From: an uncultured Pirellulaceae bacterium
GTDB taxonomy: Bacteria > Planctomycetota > Planctomycetia > Pirellulales > Pirellulaceae
NCBI GenBank assembly: GCA_938040995.1
Contig: CALHZT010000252.1
Span: 1-42,998, forward strand
Length of the DNA: 42,998 bases
Direction of reading: 5' to 3'
The notes under the pieces were generated by a model. The model was not told the DNA's origin. It did not search any database and saw only the letters and a program-made list of their open reading frames with translations. Positions 9,092 to 16,509 of the stretch are shown here, piece by piece (the first letter of the stretch is position 1; each line of letters starts with the position of its first letter). The translations under genes and the position numbers were made by a program.

Positions 9092-10528
9092 ATGTCATAC
9101 CCCCGAATGGCCAGCCTCAAGACCTACGAGGATTTTACGGCGCGGCTGAAAGAACTAGGCCTCGACTTACCTTGCGATTCGTCGATTGAATCGCACCTCA
9201 CCACCCCGTTGGCTGAATCCGCCCACGTTGACGAACTGAATATTGGCAACCGCTTCTGCATACTGCCCATGGAAGGCTGGGATGGGACAACCGACGGATT
9301 CCCAACGGAACTGGTAACCAGACGATGGCACAACTTCGGCATCAGCGGCGCAAAGCTGATCTGGGGCGGCGAAGCCGTTGCAGTACATCCCGATGGTCGG
9401 GCCAATCCCAACCAATTGATGATCAACGAAAACACGCTTTCGGCGATCGCATCCTTGCGCACCGAGCTTGTTCAAAAGCACGAAGAGAGATTCGACAATT
9501 CTGACGATCTGGTCGTCGGCCTCCAGTTGACTCATTCGGGCCGATTCGCCCGCCCTAACGAAAAGAAAGTGGCAAAACCGCGGACTGTTCAGCGTAACGT
9601 CGCGCTCGACCGGCGGTTGGGTATCGAAGATGACGGTGCCATACTGTCCGACGATGAGTTGCGTACCTTGATCGACCAGTTTATCTCCGCGGCGATTCTC
9701 GCTGACAAGGCGGGGTTTCAGTTTGTCGACATCAAACACTGCCACGGTTACCTTGGCCACGAACTATTGAGCGGTTACGACAGGGCAGGGGAGTTTGGGG
9801 GTAGCTTCAAGAATCGCACCCGCTTCTTACGAGAGATCGTTTCCGGCGTGAGAGCCGCCGTGCCACGAATGAAGCTCGCCGTTCGGGTGAGCATCTTTGA
9901 TTTCCTGCCCTTCCAGCCTGGCCCAGACAGAATTGGCATACCGGCACCTGACGCTGACCCACGACTGGCCTTTGGCGGAGACGAAACCGGTAGCGGCATG
10001 GATCTGTCCGAACCGTCACGCTTCATGAAACTGCTCAAGGAGCTGGGCATCCGGCTCGTCTGCAGCACTGCCGGCAGCCCATACTACAATCCGCACATTC
10101 AACGACCGGCCATCTTCCCACCAAGCGATGGCTACATGCCGCCGGAAGATCCACTCGTTGGAGTGACCCGGCAGATCCAGGCAACGGCAGCACTCAAGAA
10201 AGAGCATGCCGATTTATTCTTCGTCGGTTCCGGCTACACCTATTTGCAGGACTGGTTGCCGCATGTTGGGCAGGCCATCGTGCGAAACGGCATGGCCGAC
10301 TCGATTGGTCTTGGCCGCATGGTTCTCTCCTATCCCGACTTGCCAGCCGACGTGCTTTCGGGAGCGGTGCTAACCAGGAAAAAAGTCTGCCGTACATTTA
10401 GCGACTGCACGACCGCACCTCGCAACGGAATCATCAGCGGATGCTACCCGCTGGATCCCTATTACAAGTCGATGCCAGAACGCGTGCTGTTGAACGAAGC
10501 GAAACGCAAGCTCGACGAGAAGAGTTGA
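9092..10528 (+). CDS. NADH:flavin oxidoreductase, old yellow enzyme family
   Basis: This 478-aa FMN-dependent TIM-barrel oxidoreductase has the family's marks: [13 protein letters not shown] near the N-terminus, LTHSGR, the substrate-binding segment [34 protein letters not shown], and the flavin phosphate-binding segment [15 protein letters not shown] Cys pair in [15 protein letters not shown] recalls the iron-sulfur region of the 2,4-dienoyl-CoA reductase branch, although the large C-terminal FAD/NAD domains of that branch are absent. It probably reduces or oxidises a carbon-carbon double bond or ketone conjugated to a carbonyl. The gene begins 2 nt after the DapA-family gene, with GCGGAG inside that gene as ribosome-binding site, which indicates translational coupling and a shared pathway. 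Confidence 0.87.
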   Translation: MSYPRMASLKTYEDFTARLKELGLDLPCDSSIESHLTTPLAESAHVDELNIGNRFCILPMEGWDGTTDGFPTELVTRRWHNFGISGAKLIWGGEAVAVHPDGRANPNQLMINENTLSAIASLRTELVQKHEERFDNSDDLVVGLQLTHSGRFARPNEKKVAKPRTVQRNVALDRRLGIEDDGAILSDDELRTLIDQFISAAILADKAGFQFVDIKHCHGYLGHELLSGYDRAGEFGGSFKNRTRFLREIVSGVRAAVPRMKLAVRVSIFDFLPFQPGPDRIGIPAPDADPRLAFGGDETGSGMDLSEPSRFMKLLKELGIRLVCSTAGSPYYNPHIQRPAIFPPSDGYMPPEDPLVGVTRQIQATAALKKEHADLFFVGSGYTYLQDWLPHVGQAIVRNGMADSIGLGRMVLSYPDLPADVLSGAVLTRKKVCRTFSDCTTAPRNGIISGCYPLDPYYKSMPERVLLNEAKRKLDEKS

Positions 10529-10556
10529 CTAGCTCCCTCATGGTTCCGGAACAAAG

Positions 10557-10581
10557 CAAGCCGCCAAATCATGGCGGCTTG
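10557..10581. terminator. Bidirectional terminator-like hairpin between convergent genes
   Basis: CAAGCCGCC (10557-10565) and GGCGGCTTG (10573-10581) form a 9-bp stem with a 7-nt loop. It lies between the oxidoreductase (plus) and subtilase (minus) stop codons. The flanks are only mildly T-rich, so it may be a weak or Rho-assisted terminator serving both sides. Confidence 0.55.
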
Positions 10582-10609
10582 ATGAAGTCGAATACGTCTC
10601 TGGCTGTGC

Positions 10610-13600
10610 CTAAATGGCATCCCAACGATCGTCTTCGAGATCGACAACCGTTGTCGCAAAAACGCGATCAATCAGGCTCGAGCGATTGATGGTATTCGCA
10701 GATGACAGTTCGCGAGGCGAGTACGCGATCAGTTCGGGAAGCGCTACCTGCGTTCGCTCTGAACCGGCAACAGGTCGTCCCACACTCACAGCTGATCGTG
10801 GCGTTGCAAAGTCAGTATCGTTTCGCAAAACGACAAGTGGATCATTGAACTTGTTCGCATTCCAGTCGTTGAAATCGCTAACGTCCACGGCCCCATCGGC
10901 ATTAAAGTCACCCGAGCACCACTCCGCTGTATTTGTGAACTTGCTCGAATTCCAGATATTAAAGTCACTTACGTCGACAAATCCATCCAGTGTCGCATCA
11001 CCCAGCAGGTAAGGCGAAGCCAATCCATTGAAGGATCCTGCTTCTGCCAACCAGGCATCGCGATCATTCAAATCGACCATGCCATCGCCGGTCAAATCGA
11101 AGCTCATATTGTTCGAGTTGCCTGCGATTTCCCCAACGAGTGCGTCAATGTCGTTGCAGTCATAGTCGCCATCGTTGTCGAAATCACCGTTCACTTGAAC
11201 CGAACCGTCATCAATCGAAAGAACATACTCTCCTTCGCCACTCTCCAGTTCCACGCTCACGAATGCCGTTCCAGTGAATCCAGCAGTAAAGTCGACGGTC
11301 GCATTTCGACCATCCGCGGCCGAATTCAGATCACTGGCAAGCAAATTCCCGTTTACGTCGAGCACTTGAATCGCCACATCAAGCCTGTTGTTTAGTGGCT
11401 CATTACGGGGATCATCGAATGGCGTGCCAGTCGAAATCCCGATCGTTTCGCCTTGCACAACATCAATCTGGAACATGTCCCTTTCACCAACGGTGATATC
11501 AATCACGTCGCCGCCAAATACTGAAGGACTGTTCTGAATGAAGGCTTCGCCAGTCGTCGAACTCGACTGGTAACCGATCGTCGCAGATGCTCCAAAATCG
11601 AACGTTGCGTCACCAAATGTCACATCCGAGTAGGCGTATCGGACGGGAACCGGTCCAGATTCGAATACCTGCACCTGGAAAGTCACCTCGCCGACTCCAC
11701 CGGTACTTGCGAAGTGCGGACGATCATTCCATTGAACAATTAGTGCGCTAACGCCATCGATAACCGTCTCTTCCCAGTACACATCACCCGTTTCGTCGTC
11801 GATGTCATCCCAGAACGGTATTAGAGCAGTTCCAAAATCAGTTGACGGCAAGGCAGCGTTTCCGGCAGAAACTTGAACACCCGCTCCCGCTGCGACGACT
11901 CCATTGTTGCCGATCGTAATCGTCCCAGCCGGGAAAACGTCGTTGCCAACGGTTGTCGAAACACTGGCTTCTTCATCATCATCCAGACCTAAAGCAGTTC
12001 CTGTCCCAGAGATATCAACAAACAGATTCGCGTCCGAATATTGGCTGAACGATACAACTTCGCCAGACAGCGATCCCAACGCACCCGAGTAGTTTGTCAA
12101 ATCGCGTGCGGTGCCAACCGTATTATCGGGTTCGGTGCTATACGCAAGCGACTCGTTGACAAGCAGGTAGTACTGGCCACTGAATTCTGACGTCACCCGA
12201 ACGGTGTACTGCCCCGCTTGCGTGATCGTATGCCCCAGGATTCCCAGCTCGTACGACGAGCTGGTCGGAGAAGCCGTCGCGACGACACTTCCGGATGGAT
12301 CCAGCAACTCCACCATTGCATCGCTGAATCGGCTGGTTGCGCCATCGAGGACAATGTCAACGTTCTCACCGACTGCACTCAGTTCGACCGTGAATTCATC
12401 CACGTCATTGGTAGCAGTCGTGAAGAGTACGTCAATGACGTCTCCCGCGGCAACGACCGCTTCGTTGTTGGAATACTCAAAACCATCCAGACTATTTGAC
12501 TGGGCTCCAATTGTGGCAGAGCCGCCTCCGTCAAATTCAGGATCGCCAAAATCAACATCGGCGTAAGCGTAGCGGGCCAAAACTGGTCCACTATCAAACA
12601 ACTGAATCTGGAACGTCGCATCACCAAGGTCGCTAAAGTGAGGACGGGTATCCCACTGAACAATTAACGTGTCGATGCCACCAACGACTCGCTCTTCCCA
12701 GTAGACATCACCAGCAGTCGAGTCGATATCATCCCAGAAGGGCATTAATGCAGCATTGAAGTTGGCGGTTGGAATCGAGGCGTTGGCAAAAGGAACGCCG
12801 ACTCCGGCTCCCTGTGCGAGCACGCCGTTGTTTCCGATCGTCATCGGACCGGCTGGCATCAGGAGATTGCCAACCGATGAAGTGATATCTGCTTCACCGT
12901 CATCACCAAGTCCAAGCGAGGTTCCACTCAAAGATATGTCGATAAACGCTCCCGGAGAATTGTACTGATCAAAAGATACACCCGGCGGAACTCCATTGGC
13001 ACTCGCAAGCGCGGCGTAGCGGGACCCACCAAGATCAATTTCAGACCCACTCAGGTCAACGACGCCACCCTCAACCAATCCTTCGACATCCACATTACGG
13101 TAAATTTCAAGCGAGTAGGTGGTGGCCGCATCGCCATTGACGATGAACTCATATTCCCCATCCGATGGAATCGTGGCGATGGGAAGAATGACCGTACCGC
13201 CCGGCGAAGCCGCCGTTGCATCGGTGACAAAGGGCACCGTCAGCGTCAGACTCGCCGACGCGTTCGTGGGTGTTGCGATTGCAGTTACCGTTTCGCCAGC
13301 CTCGGCGAAGAACGTAATGACATCCGAGTCTGCAGCCCCGGACAGACTCGCCGATACGTCGGTACGTTTTGAGATCAGGCCTGGATCTGGACCTTCGCCT
13401 TTGAAGGGATTCGCGACTGAGAAAAACGCTACGTAGTCGTCACCTGCGATGCCGTCTGCATTTCCATCGAGTGCGGTACCGAATGGATCAACAATGCCGC
13501 CTGACGTAACGCTCAGTCGATAGTCACCAATCTCAAGACTGCCACCACTGGCAAGCTCCAGATCGACTTCATTCGAGCCAACCATGTAGAGACTGGTTAT

Positions 13601-15217
13601 ATTCAACGCCAGTGATTCATCATCACCCGTATCGAAAACACCATCTGGTCCGGCATTTGTCAGTTCGTAGCTCGCCGGGTTAATCGCCGCGACAGGATCA
13701 AGCACGCTATCAAACTGCACCGAGAACTCACTAATCGTCACATCTTCTGTGACCCCTCCGTTATTGGGCACGCCCAGGGTCCCTCTCACCTGCGGCGGCG
13801 CGAGCGTCTCCGTCAACGCCTGAAACGAATTGGCACGTCCGCCGCCTACCAGTCCAACAAAGGACGGGTTTTGTGCGTCGATATTGTCCGCCGTGCCGAT
13901 CAACTGCGCTGCTACCTGGTACGAATTCCATGTTGGGTTTTGCGACCAGATTAGCGCTGCCACGCCGGCAGCATTTGGCGTGGCCATACTGGTTCCGGAG
14001 GACAAATCGTAGGTATTGCCGGGAATCGTGGACAGAATGTCGCTTCCGGGAGCCGCAATGTCGATCCCCGTTCCGCGGTTACTGAAATCGCTCAGTTCGT
14101 CGGTACTGGTGGTGCTTGCTACCAGCAAAGGCTGTTCAAAAGCCTGACGAGCGGGATTCGTGTCGCTACCATTACCGGCAGAGTTGAAATAGAGCAGTCC
14201 GGAATCGTGAGCGTATTGAACGCCAGCAGTAAAGACCGGATCTCCGACCCAAATGTCGATGTTGTAACTCGTGCTAACAATGTGCGCGTCATTGTCCGTG
14301 GCGTAAACAAATGAGTCACGAATAACAGTGGCAGGCCACTCTGCATAGTCGAAAAACTGTATCGGCATCACGGTCGCATTGCCAGCCGTTCCGGCAATGC
14401 CGATATTGTTGTCGGTTCGCCCGGCAGCAATACCTGCAACGTGCGTCCCGTGGCCGCCCAGTGAACTTGGATTCGGGTCGTTATTTCCGTCGATAAAGCT
14501 CCATCCGGATACGTCATCCACAAACCCGTTGCCGTCGTTATCAATATTGTCTCCAGCGATTTCGCCTGGATTTTGCCAGATGTTATCGGCGAGATCACTA
14601 TGATCCAGACTGACGCCATCGTCGGTGACAGCGATCACAATCTCCGAGCTGCCAAAATCCACGATGTCCCACGCAAGATCGTTTTGCATTAAAGGGTGGT
14701 GATACTGCTCATCGTATCGCGGATCATTCGGAACAAGCTCACGTGGGTCTTCACCATCGTAGAGAAAGTTCGGCGAACTCCAGGCGATGTCAGGATTCGA
14801 ATCCAGATCCTTCATCACGTTGACGGGATCCACACCAGGCTCGAGCAACAAGTCGACCATCATGATGACGGAACCATTATCGCGTTGGTATTCCAACGTA
14901 GTCGACCAGGAACTCACAATCGTTTCCGACAGTTCGGCAGCCCAAAAATCTGCGTCGATCGCAGCGGCACTCGCGCCGAGCGAGGATCCAAAGTTGAAGG
15001 CGACCACCAACTCGTTTTCCATGTAGCGAGTCGTTTCAGCTCGCAACGCAATTTCGTCAACGGGGAATGCGTCGTGCGCGAACGGATCGTTGTTGAAAGA
15101 GACGCCGCCGATACCAAGATCAGCTGCCAGCAATTCGCGCGACTCGAGCGGTTCTACTTTGAGAGTCTTCCGTGCCTTGCCGCGTCCTCGCCGGGAAGAG
15201 GTGTTACCTCGAGCCAT
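10610..15217 (-). CDS. Secreted subtilisin-family (S8) protease with dockerin-like C-terminus
   Basis: This 1535-aa extracellular protease carries the N-terminal motif VEPLESRELLAA after a basic stretch rich in Arg and Lys. A propeptide-like region precedes the S8 catalytic domain (about 160-450). The triad is visible: Asp199 in AVTDDGV, His256 in GGHGTHVAG and Ser410 in SSGTSMATP. Beta-rich domains follow, including two homologous segments of about 190 aa (DNA 12430-12985 and 11497-12060), with prepeptidase-C-like stretches between. Near the C-terminus are Ca-binding dockerin-like repeats (DFDNDGDYDCNDID, DLTGDGMVDLNDRD) and two SDFNxWNxxKF repeats. The tail ends with IDRVFATTVVDLEDD. It probably digests protein in the environment or matures cell-surface proteins. 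It is transcribed convergently with the preceding operon and in the same direction as the upstream glucanase. Confidence 0.92.
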   Translation of the reverse strand: MARGNTSSRRGRGKARKTLKVEPLESRELLAADLGIGGVSFNNDPFAHDAFPVDEIALRAETTRYMENELVVAFNFGSSLGASAAAIDADFWAAELSETIVSSWSTTLEYQRDNGSVIMMVDLLLEPGVDPVNVMKDLDSNPDIAWSSPNFLYDGEDPRELVPNDPRYDEQYHHPLMQNDLAWDIVDFGSSEIVIAVTDDGVSLDHSDLADNIWQNPGEIAGDNIDNDGNGFVDDVSGWSFIDGNNDPNPSSLGGHGTHVAGIAAGRTDNNIGIAGTAGNATVMPIQFFDYAEWPATVIRDSFVYATDNDAHIVSTSYNIDIWVGDPVFTAGVQYAHDSGLLYFNSAGNGSDTNPARQAFEQPLLVASTTSTDELSDFSNRGTGIDIAAPGSDILSTIPGNTYDLSSGTSMATPNAAGVAALIWSQNPTWNSYQVAAQLIGTADNIDAQNPSFVGLVGGGRANSFQALTETLAPPQVRGTLGVPNNGGVTEDVTISEFSVQFDSVLDPVAAINPASYELTNAGPDGVFDTGDDESLALNITSLYMVGSNEVDLELASGGSLEIGDYRLSVTSGGIVDPFGTALDGNADGIAGDDYVAFFSVANPFKGEGPDPGLISKRTDVSASLSGAADSDVITFFAEAGETVTAIATPTNASASLTLTVPFVTDATAASPGGTVILPIATIPSDGEYEFIVNGDAATTYSLEIYRNVDVEGLVEGGVVDLSGSEIDLGGSRYAALASANGVPPGVSFDQYNSPGAFIDISLSGTSLGLGDDGEADITSSVGNLLMPAGPMTIGNNGVLAQGAGVGVPFANASIPTANFNAALMPFWDDIDSTAGDVYWEERVVGGIDTLIVQWDTRPHFSDLGDATFQIQLFDSGPVLARYAYADVDFGDPEFDGGGSATIGAQSNSLDGFEYSNNEAVVAAGDVIDVLFTTATNDVDEFTVELSAVGENVDIVLDGATSRFSDAMVELLDPSGSVVATASPTSSSYELGILGHTITQAGQYTVRVTSEFSGQYYLLVNESLAYSTEPDNTVGTARDLTNYSGALGSLSGEVVSFSQYSDANLFVDISGTGTALGLDDDEEASVSTTVGNDVFPAGTITIGNNGVVAAGAGVQVSAGNAALPSTDFGTALIPFWDDIDDETGDVYWEETVIDGVSALIVQWNDRPHFASTGGVGEVTFQVQVFESGPVPVRYAYSDVTFGDATFDFGASATIGYQSSSTTGEAFIQNSPSVFGGDVIDITVGERDMFQIDVVQGETIGISTGTPFDDPRNEPLNNRLDVAIQVLDVNGNLLASDLNSAADGRNATVDFTAGFTGTAFVSVELESGEGEYVLSIDDGSVQVNGDFDNDGDYDCNDIDALVGEIAGNSNNMSFDLTGDGMVDLNDRDAWLAEAGSFNGLASPYLLGDATLDGFVDVSDFNIWNSSKFTNTAEWCSGDFNADGAVDVSDFNDWNANKFNDPLVVLRNDTDFATPRSAVSVGRPVAGSERTQVALPELIAYSPRELSSANTINRSSLIDRVFATTVVDLEDDRWDAI
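11497..12060 (-). repeat. Internal domain duplication in the subtilase, C-proximal copy
   Basis: About 188 codons, homologous to the copy at 12430-12985. Shared landmarks are PAGxxTIGNNGV, ALxPFWDDID, GDVYWEE, LIVQWxxRPHF, FQxQxFxSGPV and RYAYxDVxFGD. The two copies have diverged clearly in nucleotide sequence, so the duplication is old. Confidence 0.8.
12430..12985 (-). repeat. Internal domain duplication in the subtilase, N-proximal copy
   Basis: Partner of the segment at 11497-12060, with the same order of landmarks (VSFDQYNSPGAFIDIS, MTIGNNGV, PFWDDID, YWEERV, VQWDTRPHF, ATIGAQSNS). The domain is beta-rich and its exact family is not recognised. Confidence 0.8.
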
Positions 15218-15755
15218 AATGTCTCCAATCAGAAAAGTCGTAAAAGGAACATATCATTGCTGACAGCAGACACATTGTAGTCGGATTGAAGACTGGACTG
15301 CAGCCCGTAGCTCGAAAGAGATCGTTGAAATCCACGGGCCAAACTGCAAAACAAAGGGCCGTGCTGCCAGGCAAAAGAACTTGGTAACCGTTCGCGCGGG
15401 CAAGGGTCTGGCTCAATTTTTTCGGCGGCAAACTGACTTATTTCGCTTAGCAGGCAAACGCCGAAAATTTGTGCCTGACTCTCTCGAACCTGGCGAAACG
15501 TAAATATCCTTGAACGGTTACAGCATTTGCTTCAACCAGAAACGAAGCACGTGAGCATTTGGCACCCAAAGTCACCAAGCCCTGGGAAATTCACTCGCCC
15601 AGGTTTGGGGCTCACTTCAAAAATCGACTGCGATAAAAGACTGCGATAAAAGACTGCGGCTTCGACCATCATACGGGCCATTTGGTGCTTTGCGGCCCTT
15701 GGCTTAGCTAAGCAGAGAATGATCGCAGCGGCTTGCAGATGCCGGGACTTTTGGG
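15218..15755. other. Intergenic region holding a palindromic repeat and a short tandem repeat
   Basis: No convincing gene is seen. The region holds the imperfect palindromic element at 15383-15521 and a short tandem repeat (ACTGCGATAAAAG, about 2.3 copies, near 15626-15657). The reading frame open across it at 15532-15978 has no protein-like features. Confidence 0.6.
15383..15521. repeat. Imperfect palindromic intergenic element (MITE- or REP-like)
   Basis: GTAACCGTTC at 15384-15393 and its inverse GAACGGTTAC at 15511-15520 bound a segment of about 139 bp. Inside, both arms share a core when read inward: GGGTCTGGCTCAATTTTTT on the left and GAGTCAGGCACAAATTTT on the right, each followed by TCGGCG. 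The right arm recurs in the other orientation at 36021-36077. This fits a small non-autonomous mobile element or a REP sequence mobilised by a Y1 (RAYT-type) transposase. No transposase lies in the window. Confidence 0.65.
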
Positions 15756-15929
15756 TCAGCCGGCTTTGCGATATTCCTCGTCCGCGCAATGGCCAAACAG
15801 GATCGCAATTAGCTCGGTTCGCCGCTCGACTCCGTAGAGTAACCGAGCCTGTCGTTCTTCGACGCTCCATTCTCCCTGAATCTCGCGAACGGCGTCCTGG
15901 ATGGATCCTTTTAAATTTCTCGTTCTCAT
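15756..15929 (-). CDS. Small 57-aa hypothetical protein
   Basis: Starts ATG at 15929 and stops TGA at 15756. GAGGG sits 7 nt upstream of the ATG, one of the best ribosome-binding sites in the window. The product begins MRTRNLKGSIQDAVREIQG and continues with WSVEERQARLLYGVERRTEL, ending HCADEEYRKAG. It is highly charged, largely alpha-helical and amphipathic, with one Cys and one Trp, and has no signal or membrane segment. I do not recognise a family. It stands alone in the 1.3-kb spacer between the subtilase and the GH44 gene, on the same strand as both. A DNA-, RNA- or protein-binding helix bundle is possible but unproven. Confidence 0.62.
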   Translation of the reverse strand: MRTRNLKGSIQDAVREIQGEWSVEERQARLLYGVERRTELIAILFGHCADEEYRKAG

Positions 15930-16450
15930 CGTGAGACCCTCGTATTTGCAAACTTTTTTCTTTACTACAAACCTGCACTGCTAGTGCTCAAATGGTGGAT
16001 TTTGCACGACTGATTTTGAAGCGCCATAACTCTGAGTCGGTCGATCCCATTTCGCGACTTGCTCACTTCGCCAATCACAATCGTCAACCAGTCGCGCAAG
16101 ATCACGACTGATCCACTTGTCGAAGTGACGGAATCCCAACGATTCGTGTTGCAAATTGAATGTTTTGCAATTGGAAGTATGTAAGCCCACAGTCGACCCA
16201 CGCTTCGAATTTCGATGGGCACTCTCTTCATGATGTTGCATTGCAATCCCCTGGATGAGGCTAGTCGAATTACAGTTTCCCAAACAACGTTTCTGATTTA
16301 TGCAATTGCAACCGCCGTGCCAAAACGAATGAAGCGTAGTCAGCACCTTGCTGTCTTACTGAGTGATAGCACAGGCCAGCAAGCCGAACGGTGATCGCGA
16401 TTACGTGACAAGCGATCGTGCTGGCAGGCTATTCCACAACTGAAAAACAA
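15930..16450. other. Intergenic region without a convincing gene
   Basis: Two overlapping minus-strand frames are open here (15965-16246 and 15981-16346), but both have odd composition (rich in Cys, His, Asn and Ser), no good ribosome-binding site and no domain-like pattern. I treat the region as non-coding. It may contain decayed sequence and the promoter of the 57-aa gene. Confidence 0.5.
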
Positions 16451-16454
16451 AACA

Positions 16455-16474
16455 GGCCGACAAAAATGCCGGCC
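16455..16474 (-). terminator. Rho-independent terminator of the GH44 gene
   Basis: On the minus strand GGCCGGCA and TGTCGGCC form an 8-bp stem (one G-U) with a TTTT loop, followed by TGTTTTGTTTTT. It lies 36 nt downstream of the stop of the GH44 gene. Strong form. Confidence 0.75.
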
Positions 16475-16509
16475 CATTCTTTCCTGCGACGCGGTTGTAG
16501 TGCGACGAA

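Noticed and set aside
15981-16346. Minus-strand open frame of 121 codons upstream of the 57-aa gene
   Set aside because: Odd composition, an overlapping competing frame, no ribosome-binding site and no recognisable pattern.
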